Source of the DNA: an uncultured Pseudorhodoferax sp.
GTDB taxonomy: Bacteria > Pseudomonadota > Gammaproteobacteria > Burkholderiales > Burkholderiaceae
Reading direction: 5' to 3'
Assembly (NCBI GenBank): GCA_913776795.1
Contig: CAJYRH010000559.1
Span: 1 to 6,510, forward strand
Length of the DNA: 6,510 bases
Part shown: positions 1 through 6,510 of the stretch, in pieces
Layout of the letters: each line of letters begins with the position of its first letter
Numbering within the stretch: position 1 is the first letter of the stretch
Notes under the pieces: model-generated
What the model was told of the DNA's origin: nothing
The model's database searches: none
Seen by the model: the letters and a program-made list of their open reading frames with translations, nothing else
Made by a program: the position numbers and the translations under genes

Positions 1-1
1 A

Positions 2-514
2 CCGCGGGTGGAACCGGCCGTGCCGCTGCCGGTGCAGGGCGGCCAGCCCGGCGGCGTGCGCACTGACAGCAGCACCGTCGCGCAGTCCTTGCTGGTATAC
101 GCCGATCGGGTGCGCCGCATGGCGCCCGCCGAACTGGCGCAGGAAGTCACGCGGCTGGCAGACATCCCGGAGGCGCAGCGCCAGCCGGCCGAGGAGATGC
201 AGCTGGCCATCACTCTGGCGCAGACCCGCGTGCCGGCAGACCTCGTACGCGCCCAGGGCCTGGCCCAGCGCGTGCTGGGCAACCCGCGCGAAGAGGCCCG
301 TGGCCTCTACCCGTTGGCCGGCATGCTGGTGGCGCGCTATGCCGAGCAGCGCCGTGTGGAAGAAGCGTTGGACCGCCAGGCCCAGCAGTTGCGCGAGCAG
401 CAGCGCCGCATCGACCAGCTGACCGAGCGGCTGGAGGCCGTGCGCGCCATCGAGCGCAGCCTGACCTCGCGCCCGCCGCCCAACGGCCACCGCCCCCCGC
501 CGGGCCAGCCTTGA
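2..514 (+). CDS. QseG/YfhG-like coiled-coil protein, 3' part
   Basis: This is the C-terminal part of a gene that enters from the left edge; the frame is open from base 2, and the GTG at 8 is probably internal. The visible ~170 residues begin with a low-complexity Pro/Gly stretch and continue with a helical segment (LLVYADRVRRM, then MQLAITLAQTRVPADLVRAQ). They end in a charged Gln/Arg/Glu coiled coil at about residues 110-150 of the visible part, followed by a Pro-rich tail. No catalytic motif is seen. Its position directly before a GlrR-type regulator matches enterobacterial glrK-qseG-glrR, where QseG is an outer-membrane lipoprotein that contacts the sensor kinase. The QseG-like call rests on this synteny and overall helical character, not on a diagnostic motif. 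The signal peptide and lipobox, if any, lie outside the window. The stop TGA (512-514) overlaps a possible TTG start of the next gene, so translation is probably coupled. Confidence 0.6.
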   Translation, partial: PRVEPAVPLPVQGGQPGGVRTDSSTVAQSLLVYADRVRRMAPAELAQEVTRLADIPEAQRQPAEEMQLAITLAQTRVPADLVRAQGLAQRVLGNPREEARGLYPLAGMLVARYAEQRRVEEALDRQAQQLREQQRRIDQLTERLEAVRAIERSLTSRPPPNGHRPPPGQP

Positions 515-516
515 AC

Positions 517-1922
<1,406 letters not shown>

Positions 1923-1932
<10 letters not shown>

Positions 1933-1946
1933 GTCCTTGTTTTTTC
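1923..1946 (+). terminator. rho-independent terminator after glrR
   Basis: ACAAGG (1923-1928) pairs with CCTTGT (1935-1940) across a 6-nt loop and runs directly into six T residues (1940-1945). The stop codon TAA of glrR lies inside the loop, so the terminator overlaps the end of the gene. The 6-bp stem is short, so some read-through into opgH is possible. Confidence 0.65.
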
Positions 1947-1974
1947 TGGATATCACCACGCACCGGCCGCGACC

Positions 1975-1992
1975 TGTCGCTGTTCAGCGACA
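1975..1992 (+). promoter_or_regulatory. predicted GlrR operator (UAS), perfect TGTC-N10-GACA dyad
   Basis: TGTCGCTGTTCAGCGACA is a perfect inverted repeat: 8-bp arms around a central TT. It fits exactly the TGTC-N10-GACA motif reported for GlrR binding upstream of glmY/glmZ in enterobacteria. It is in non-coding DNA, centred about 127 bp upstream of the start predicted from the sigma-54 promoter, which is the usual distance for an enhancer-binding protein site. The encoded regulator just upstream is itself GlrR-like. That GlrR binds here is inference from motif and position. Confidence 0.72.
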
Positions 1993-2053
1993 AAAACCGG
2001 GATTTTGAAGTCCGTTTTCCGGCCAGACCCGCGAAACTCGCGCAAGACACGCC

Positions 2054-2066
2054 CAAGTCGTTGATT
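2054..2066 (-). promoter_or_regulatory. predicted IHF binding site
   Basis: On the minus strand the bases read AATCAACGACTTG, matching every specified position of the IHF consensus WATCAANNNNTTR. It is centred at about -51 from the predicted start, between the GlrR-like dyad and the sigma-54 promoter, and the flank at 2061-2070 is AT-rich for this genome. This is the standard place for an IHF bend that brings an upstream activator to sigma-54 RNA polymerase. The consensus alone is short, so the position adds most of the weight. Confidence 0.65.
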
Positions 2067-2083
2067 TAAAGGAAGTTCTAGCG

Positions 2084-2100
2084 TTGGCATGGGGTTTGCA
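2084..2100 (+). promoter_or_regulatory. sigma-54 (-24/-12) promoter of opgH
   Basis: TTGGCATGGGGTTTGCA matches the RpoN consensus YTGGCAYG-N4-TTGCW at all positions, with the -24 GG at 2086-2087 and the -12 GC at 2098-2099 separated by exactly 10 bp. Transcription is predicted to start near 2111. It lies in the gene-free stretch between glrR and opgH and points at opgH, giving a leader of about 45 nt to the preferred start codon. Confidence 0.85.
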
Positions 2101-2155
2101 CTGAGAGAGGCATATGAGCTCTGTCTCTCCCTCCTCCTCTCACCGCGAGAACACC

Positions 2156-4201
2156 ATGGAACAACCCAACGTCGCCCGCATTGGCCGGCAAATCGTCGGT
2201 CGTGCATGGGACAAGCAGCGCAGCCCGCTGCGTGCCGAACGCCATCCCAACTCCGTCACCGCACCGCCCGTGAACCGCGGCTCCATGACGCCCCGCCCCT
2301 GGCGCGGCTTCTGGAACAGCGTGGGCACGGCGCTGCTGATGTCCATCCCCGGCATGCGCCCGGCCGTCGCCAAGGCAGCCGAAGCCGCGCCGCAAGCCTG
2401 GCAACAGGCCGCCAGCCGCCGCCGCATGGCCCTAATGCTGATTGTGCTGGTCACGACCGCGCTGGCCACCAGCCTGTTCGCCAGCATGCAGCCCGACTAC
2501 GACAGCCTGCTGCTCGAAGTCGGCCAGCTGTCGCTGTTCGCGCTGCTGTCGGCCTGGATCGTGTCGGGCTTCGGCACGGCGCTGATGGGCTTCTTCGTCG
2601 TGCTGCGCGGCGACAAGCACGCGCTGTCGGCCAAGGAAGTGCGCGACCATGCCATGCCGACCGGCGCCGATGAGCGCACGGCCATCATCATGCCGATCTG
2701 CAACGAGGACGTGGCCACCGTGTTCGCCGGCCTGCGCGCCACCTGCGAATCGGTGCTGGCCACGGGCCACGGCCGCGCCTTCGACGTGTTCGTGCTGTCC
2801 GACAGCAACGACCCCGAGAAGCGCCGCGCCGAACGTGCCGCCTGGGAAGACCTGCGCGCCGTGCTGGCCGCCGAAGGCCAGGGCGCGCCCGGCATCGAGG
2901 TCTACTACCGCCTGCGCACCCGCCGCACGCACCGCAAGGCCGGCAACGTGGCCGACTTCTGCCGCCGCTGGGGCAAGGATTACAAGTACATGGTGGTGCT
3001 GGACGCCGACAGCGTCATGAGCGGCGACTGCCTGACCTCCATGGTCAAGCTCATGCAGGCGCACCCGCGCGCCGGCATCATCCAGACCGCCACGCAATCG
3101 ATCGGCCACCAGACCCTGCACGCCCGCGCACAGCAATTCGCCTCGCGCATGACCGGCCGCCTGTTCACGCTGGGCATGCAGTACTGGCAGCTGGGCGAGT
3201 CCCACTATTGGGGCCACAACGCCATCATCCGCGTCAAGCCCTTCATGGATCACTGCGCGCTGGCCCCGATCAAGGGCACGGGTGGCCTCGCCGGCGGCAT
3301 CATGTCGCACGACTTCGTCGAAGCCGCGCTGATGCGCCGTGCCGGTTTCCATGTGTGGCTGGTGTCCGACCTGGTCGGCAGCTACGAGCAGCAACCGCCG
3401 GACCTGCTGTCCGAGCTGCAGCGTGACCGCCGCTGGTGCCAGGGCAACCTGCAGAACGCCCGCCTGATGGCCGAACCCGGCATCGCTGGCGTGCACCGCG
3501 CCATGTTCATCACGGGCACCATGTCCTACCTGTCGGCGCCGCTGTGGCTGGCCTTCATGACGCTGGGCACCGCGCTGTGGCTGTCGGGCCATGCCCAGGC
3601 CACCGGCCTGGCCAGCGTGAGCCACGCTCTGTCGGCCATCCCGGCCGAGCTGATCGGCCTGTGGATCTGGACCCTGGCCGTGCTGTTCCTGCCGCGCCTG
3701 CTGGGCATCGCCGCCGTACTGATCCAGGGCGAGCAACGCCGCTACGGCGGCACGGCAGGCCTGGTGAAGAGCGCCGCGCTGGAAAGCGTGCTGGCCATGC
3801 TGCAGTCGCCGGTGCGCATGCTGGCCCACTCGCTGTTCGTGCTGGTCGCGCTGACCGGCGTCAAGCTGGAATGGAAGTCGCCCCCGCGGGACGCCGAAGC
3901 CCTGCGCTGGCGCGATGCGGCCCGCAGCCTGGCCCCCATGAGCGGCGTCATTGCCCTGCTGGCTGCCGGCATCGCGCTGATCGACCCGAGCGCGCTGGTC
4001 TGGCTGATCCCGGTGGGCCTGCCGCTGCTGCTGGCCATCCCCGCCAGCGTGCTGACGAGCCGCAGCGACCTGGGTGCCGCCATGCGCCGCCAGCGCTGGC
4101 TGCTGATCCCGGAAGAAAGCTGGTCGCCGGCCGTTCTGCGCCGCGCCTGGATGCATGCCAAGCTGCCGCTGCGCCAGGCTCCGCTGGCCCTGGCCGCCTG
4201 A
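2156..4201 (+). CDS. opgH: Glucans biosynthesis glucosyltransferase H (OpgH/MdoH)
   Basis: Inner-membrane GT2-family glucosyltransferase that uses UDP-glucose to polymerise the beta-glucan backbone of osmoregulated periplasmic glucans and moves it toward the periplasm. Length is 681 aa from the ATG at 2156. Two N-terminal membrane segments (about 92-109 and 123-150) precede the cytoplasmic catalytic domain (about 176-436). That domain shows D216 (VFVLSD), the DAD motif D283/D285, catalytic-base candidate D386 (GIMSHD) and the RxxRW motif at 423-427 (RDRRWCQGN). Several further hydrophobic segments follow at about 450-477, 497-522, 553-571, 596-610 and 614-633. The C-terminal tail is about 48 residues, much shorter than in E. 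coli MdoH (847 aa overall). The 2156 start is chosen because GAGA sits 5 nt upstream and the sigma-54 start falls near 2111; an in-frame ATG at 2114 would add 14 residues but leaves almost no leader. opgG is not adjacent, so the periplasmic partner must be encoded elsewhere. Confidence 0.93.
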   Translation: MEQPNVARIGRQIVGRAWDKQRSPLRAERHPNSVTAPPVNRGSMTPRPWRGFWNSVGTALLMSIPGMRPAVAKAAEAAPQAWQQAASRRRMALMLIVLVTTALATSLFASMQPDYDSLLLEVGQLSLFALLSAWIVSGFGTALMGFFVVLRGDKHALSAKEVRDHAMPTGADERTAIIMPICNEDVATVFAGLRATCESVLATGHGRAFDVFVLSDSNDPEKRRAERAAWEDLRAVLAAEGQGAPGIEVYYRLRTRRTHRKAGNVADFCRRWGKDYKYMVVLDADSVMSGDCLTSMVKLMQAHPRAGIIQTATQSIGHQTLHARAQQFASRMTGRLFTLGMQYWQLGESHYWGHNAIIRVKPFMDHCALAPIKGTGGLAGGIMSHDFVEAALMRRAGFHVWLVSDLVGSYEQQPPDLLSELQRDRRWCQGNLQNARLMAEPGIAGVHRAMFITGTMSYLSAPLWLAFMTLGTALWLSGHAQATGLASVSHALSAIPAELIGLWIWTLAVLFLPRLLGIAAVLIQGEQRRYGGTAGLVKSAALESVLAMLQSPVRMLAHSLFVLVALTGVKLEWKSPPRDAEALRWRDAARSLAPMSGVIALLAAGIALIDPSALVWLIPVGLPLLLAIPASVLTSRSDLGAAMRRQRWLLIPEESWSPAVLRRAWMHAKLPLRQAPLALAA

Positions 4202-4221
4202 CCGGCAGTCTCCTCCACAAG

Positions 4222-4245
4222 CGCCCCTCGACGAGGGGCGTTTTT
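4222..4245 (+). terminator. rho-independent terminator after opgH
   Basis: CGCCCCTC (4222-4229) and GAGGGGCG (4233-4240) form a perfect 8-bp GC-rich stem with a 3-nt loop, followed at once by five T residues (4241-4245) and further T-rich sequence. It begins 21 bp after the opgH stop, so opgH is probably a single-gene transcript. Confidence 0.92.
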
Positions 4246-4256
4246 GTTTGCGCGGC

Positions 4257-4277
4257 CCGTGCGCTTTTTGCGCACGG
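4257..4277. repeat. hairpin (inverted repeat) before the NUP promoter
   Basis: CCGTGCGC (4257-4264) and GCGCACGG (4270-4277) are perfect complements around a TTTTT loop. No T-run follows on either strand, so this is not a typical terminator. It lies between the opgH terminator and the predicted promoter of the next gene. Function unknown; it may be a structured spacer or a protein site. Confidence 0.5.
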
Positions 4278-4296
4278 CCAGCGCGAAAATCAGCGC

Positions 4297-4325
4297 TTGA
4301 GAGCAGCACCCTGTGTGCCTACGAT
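4297..4325 (+). promoter_or_regulatory. sigma-70-like promoter of the NUP gene
   Basis: TTGAGA (4297-4302, 5 of 6 to the -35 consensus) and TACGAT (4320-4325, 4 of 6 to the -10 consensus) are separated by exactly 17 bp. The start would be near 4332, giving a leader of about 27 nt to the ATG at 4359. It sits just after the opgH terminator, so the NUP-LysR pair has its own transcription start. No clear LysR-type T-N11-A operator was identified. Confidence 0.5.
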
Positions 4326-4358
4326 GCGGCCCCAGTTCCACCACCACAACGAGAATCC

Positions 4359-5411
4359 ATGCGCTCCTCGCGACCCATCCTGGCCTGGCTCGCCACTGCC
4401 GCGCTGCTGGCCGGCTGCGCCAGCGGCCCCACCCCCTCCGCGACATCCGCCAGCGCGGCGCCGAGCCGCACCCAGGCCGCTGCGCCCGTGCGGGTGAAAG
4501 TCTTCGTCGCCGCCATGTTCGAGATCGGCCAGAACACGGGCGACCGCGCGGGCGAGTTCCAGCACTGGTACGAGCGCTACTGGAAGGCCTCCACGCCGAT
4601 CCGCGTGCCCGGCGCCATCGCACCCGTGTACTGCAACAGCGACGGCGTCTGCGGCGCCGTGCTGGGCATGGGCAAGGTCAACTCCTCGGCCTCGATGCAG
4701 GCGATCCTGCTGAACCCGGCCTTCGACTTCTCGCAGGCGTACTACCTGGTCACGGGCGTGGCCGGCACACCCCCGTCGCGCGGCACCATCGGCGACGTGT
4801 TCTGGGGCAGCTGGCTGGTGGACTACGACCTGGGCCACCGCTGGGCGCCCGAGGAGAACACGCCGGGCGCGCCGACCTTCATGCCGCGCAAGGGCTACGA
4901 GACCTACCGGCGCTTCCAGCTCAACCCGGCGCTGCAGGCCTGGGCCATGCAGCTGTCGGCCAACACCCCACTCAAGGACTCGGACAGCGCGCGCGCCTAC
5001 CGGCTGCGCTACCCCGAGCCACGTGCACGGCAGGCCCCCTCGGTCGGGCTGGGCACGCACATGACGGGCGACACCTTCTTCCACGGCCCCGGCCTGTCGA
5101 ACCAGGCGCAGTACATCGCCAGGCTCTACGGCGCCGACGACTACGTGATCACCGAGATGGAGGCCGCCGCCATCGCGCTGGTGATCCAGCGCACCCATGG
5201 CACGGACCGCATCATGAGCCTGCGTGGCGCCGTCAACTTCGACCAGGGCAATCCGCGCGAGACCACGCTGCAGCACCTGGACCCCGCGCCCGGCGAGACA
5301 GCCGGCGGCTTCGCGGAGACCGTGGAAAACATCGCGCGCGTGGGCGAGCGCGTGGTCGACCACATCGTGGGCCAGTGGACGGAGTGGGCGGGCGGCGTAC
5401 CGCCGCGCTGA
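4359..5411 (+). CDS. Purine nucleoside permease (NUP) family lipoprotein
   Basis: A 350-aa protein with a lipoprotein signal peptide: basic start, hydrophobic core and lipobox LAGC with C20 as the lipidation site. Ala at +2 suggests outer-membrane sorting. An Ala/Ser/Pro linker (about 21-43) leads to a domain that looks like the NUP family (named after the fungal purine nucleoside permease), which resembles the nucleoside phosphorylase fold. Visible hallmarks are VKVFVAAMFEIGQ at 46-58, GMGKVNSSASM at 103-113, YYLVTGVAGT at 128-137, TGDTFFHGPG at 236-245 and EMEAAAIAL at 266-274; the last recalls the ribose-binding Met-Glu motif of phosphorylases. Likely role is binding, uptake or cleavage of purine nucleosides in the periplasm or at the outer membrane; whether it transports is uncertain. 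The ATG at 4359 is chosen over upstream in-frame codons because it gives the signal peptide, follows the promoter and has GAGA 4 nt upstream. A LysR gene follows 7 bp downstream. Confidence 0.85.
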   Translation: MRSSRPILAWLATAALLAGCASGPTPSATSASAAPSRTQAAAPVRVKVFVAAMFEIGQNTGDRAGEFQHWYERYWKASTPIRVPGAIAPVYCNSDGVCGAVLGMGKVNSSASMQAILLNPAFDFSQAYYLVTGVAGTPPSRGTIGDVFWGSWLVDYDLGHRWAPEENTPGAPTFMPRKGYETYRRFQLNPALQAWAMQLSANTPLKDSDSARAYRLRYPEPRARQAPSVGLGTHMTGDTFFHGPGLSNQAQYIARLYGADDYVITEMEAAAIALVIQRTHGTDRIMSLRGAVNFDQGNPRETTLQHLDPAPGETAGGFAETVENIARVGERVVDHIVGQWTEWAGGVPPR

Positions 5412-5418
5412 GCCCTGC

Positions 5419-6333
5419 ATGCACGCCAGCGTCCTCCGGTACTTCGTCGAGGTGGCCCGCAGCGGCTCGGTGCGCAAGGCATCGGAGCGGCTGCACGTGG
5501 CGGCCAGCGCCGTCAACCGCCAGATCCTGAACCTGGAGGACGAACTCGGCGTGGAGCTGTTCGACCGCCTGCCTGGCGGCATGCGGCTCAACCCGGCCGG
5601 CGAGCGGCTGCTGCGCCACGCGCAGGAGACCCTGCACGGCTACCAGGTGCTGCGCACCGAACTCGACGCGCTGCGCGGCGAGCGAAGCGGCCACGTGAAG
5701 CTGGCGGCCATGGACTCATGCTTCGAGGACCTGCTGCCCGCGGCGCTGGAAGAGTTCTCGCAGCTGTTCCCCGCCGCCACGTACACCGTTGTCTCGACCC
5801 AGCCCATGGAGGTGCCGCAGCTTGTGGCCTCGGGCCAGGTGGATCTGGGCATCGGCTTCGTCACGCGGCTGCCGGCCGGCGCGGTGGCCGTGAGTCTGGT
5901 GCACCTGCCCCTGGGCGTGGTGATGCCGCCGGGCCACCCACTCGCCCAACACGAGCGCGTGGCGCTGCGCGACTGCGCGCGCCACCCCTTCATCCGTTCG
6001 GGCGCGCAGCCAGTCTTCGGACCCACGCTGTCGGCGGAGTACACGGCCTTCTGGGAGGCCATGGAGCCGGTCGCCACCTGCAACTCCACGCCGCTGGTCA
6101 AGCGTCTGGTTATGGCCGGCAAGGGGATCACGACCTTCTCCAAGATCGCGCTGCTGCACGAGCTGCGCCGCGGCGAACTGGTCTGGCGGCCGTTCGCGCT
6201 GCCGGTGTTGAACCAGCTGCAGGTCGGCATCATGGTGCCGGCGCAGCGCGCACTGCCGCAGCTCACGCAGAACTTCGTGGGCCGGCTCGCGCGCCGGCTG
6301 GCGCAGCTGGAGCAGGAAGCCGCCGCGCTGTAG
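5419..6333 (+). CDS. LysR-family transcriptional regulator
   Basis: A 304-aa LysR-type regulator of ordinary length. The N-terminal winged helix-turn-helix (about 1-60) carries the family pattern: RYFVEVARSGSVRKASERL, then ASAVNRQILNLEDELGVELFDR. A linker helix runs to about 90, followed by the two-lobed effector-binding domain (about 91-300) with VDLGIGFV at 141-148, LGVVMPPGHPL at 165-175 and AGKGITTF at 233-240. The ATG at 5419 is chosen because it begins exactly at the start of the DNA-binding domain; upstream in-frame sequence back to 5224 lies within the NUP gene and is not LysR-like. No good ribosome-binding site precedes it, and with only 7 bp between genes it is probably co-transcribed with and coupled to the NUP gene. 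The usual LysR layout is divergent from the target, so a same-strand downstream position is less common. The NUP gene is the natural candidate target; the ligand is unknown. Confidence 0.92.
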   Translation: MHASVLRYFVEVARSGSVRKASERLHVAASAVNRQILNLEDELGVELFDRLPGGMRLNPAGERLLRHAQETLHGYQVLRTELDALRGERSGHVKLAAMDSCFEDLLPAALEEFSQLFPAATYTVVSTQPMEVPQLVASGQVDLGIGFVTRLPAGAVAVSLVHLPLGVVMPPGHPLAQHERVALRDCARHPFIRSGAQPVFGPTLSAEYTAFWEAMEPVATCNSTPLVKRLVMAGKGITTFSKIALLHELRRGELVWRPFALPVLNQLQVGIMVPAQRALPQLTQNFVGRLARRLAQLEQEAAAL

Positions 6334-6340
6334 CGCAGAC

Positions 6341-6510
6341 TCAGAAAGGCAGCTTGGGCATGCCGCCCCCGCCGCCCATGAGGCCCTTCATGCCGCCCAT
6401 GCGCTTCATCATCTTCATGAGGCCGCCGCCCTTCATCTTCTTCATCATGTCCTGCATCTGGCCGAACTCGTTGAGCAGGCGGTTGACCTCCTGCACCTGA
6501 ACGCCGGCAC
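6341..6510 (-). CDS. ffh: Signal recognition particle protein Ffh, C-terminal end
   Basis: Reading the minus strand from 6508 gives 55 residues to a TGA stop (complement of 6341-6343); the gene continues beyond the right edge. The visible part is the end of the methionine-rich M domain: VNRLLNEFGQMQDMMKKMK, then repeated Met/Lys/Gly (LMKMMKRMGGM) and a GGGGGMPKLPF tail, which is characteristic of Ffh. This domain binds 4.5S RNA and signal sequences of nascent inner-membrane proteins; the GTPase NG domain lies outside the window. The gene is convergent with the LysR gene, with only 7 bp between the two stop codons, and no T-tailed hairpin separates them. Confidence 0.93.
   Translation of the reverse strand, partial: AGVQVQEVNRLLNEFGQMQDMMKKMKGGGLMKMMKRMGGMKGLMGGGGGMPKLPF

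Larger units (their letters stand above)
1933..2155 (+). other. glrR-opgH intergenic control region
   Basis: This 223-bp stretch holds no convincing gene. In order it contains the end of the glrR terminator, the TGTC-N10-GACA dyad, the IHF consensus, the -24/-12 promoter and the opgH leader. The leader is unusually pyrimidine-rich (2119-2141, nearly all C and T) and ends in the ribosome-binding GAGA at 2147-2150. TCTC (2138-2141) could pair with that GAGA across a 5-nt loop, a weak 4-bp helix. Short open frames crossing the region in several frames show no coding character. Confidence 0.7.

Noticed and set aside
2100..2156. GlmY-like small RNA from the sigma-54 promoter
   Set aside because: GlrR drives glmY in enterobacteria, so this was considered, but the promoter leads straight into opgH with no terminator hairpin before the coding start.
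1953..2207. Small minus-strand frame across the intergenic region
   Set aside because: No ribosome site or family resemblance, and it runs through the enhancer, IHF and promoter elements.
2089..2673. 194-codon plus frame beginning inside the -24/-12 promoter
   Set aside because: It overlaps the opgH start out of frame, is Arg/Ala/His-rich without domains, and its ATG lies within the promoter element.
2432..4309. 625-codon minus-strand open frame opposite opgH
   Set aside because: Same antisense effect; the translation is low-complexity His/Gln/Ala/Gly sequence, and OpgH motifs are clear on the plus strand.
4313..5530. Long alternative plus frame over the NUP gene
   Set aside because: Arg/Ala/Pro/Gly-rich out-of-frame translation with no recognisable domain; the overlapping frame holds a signal peptide and family motifs.
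6325..6336. GCGCTGTAGCGC palindrome at the end of the LysR gene as a bidirectional terminator
   Set aside because: Only a 5-bp stem with a 2-nt loop and no T-run on either strand.

Overview
The window is GC-rich with strong third-position GC and dense, mostly co-directional coding. Gene content (a GlrR-type sigma-54 activator behind a QseG-like protein, OpgH, a purine nucleoside permease, a LysR regulator, Ffh) and protein style suggest a beta-proteobacterium of the Burkholderiales, probably Comamonadaceae. That placement is inference from protein character, not from a marker gene.

Layout: (1) 2-514, 3' part of a QseG/YfhG-like coiled-coil protein, overlapping or abutting (2) glrR, 517-1932, an NtrC-family response regulator. 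A short rho-independent terminator (1923-1946) closes this operon; the sensor kinase gene would lie off the left edge. (3) 1933-2155, a gene-free stretch that reads as a complete sigma-54 control region: a perfect dyad of the form TGTC-N10-GACA (the motif reported for GlrR in enterobacteria), a second near-match overlapping the end of glrR, a perfect IHF consensus, and a perfect -24/-12 promoter. (4) opgH, 2156-4201, the membrane glucosyltransferase for osmoregulated periplasmic glucans, closed by a strong terminator (4222-4245). (5) 4246-4358, a hairpin and a sigma-70-like promoter. (6) 4359-5411, a purine nucleoside permease (NUP) family lipoprotein, followed 7 bp later by (7) a LysR-type regulator, 5419-6333. 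(8) On the minus strand, the C-terminal end of Ffh, 6341-6510, convergent with the LysR gene and cut by the right edge.

Main point: GlrR is an envelope-linked two-component activator whose best-known target in enterobacteria is the small RNA gene glmY. Here the regulator gene is followed directly by an array of GlrR-like site, IHF site and sigma-54 promoter, and the first gene downstream is opgH. The sequence therefore predicts that a QseG/GlrR system directly controls periplasmic glucan synthesis in this organism. The sites are visible in the sequence; the regulatory link is inference. The NUP-LysR pair looks like an independent nucleoside-related unit.
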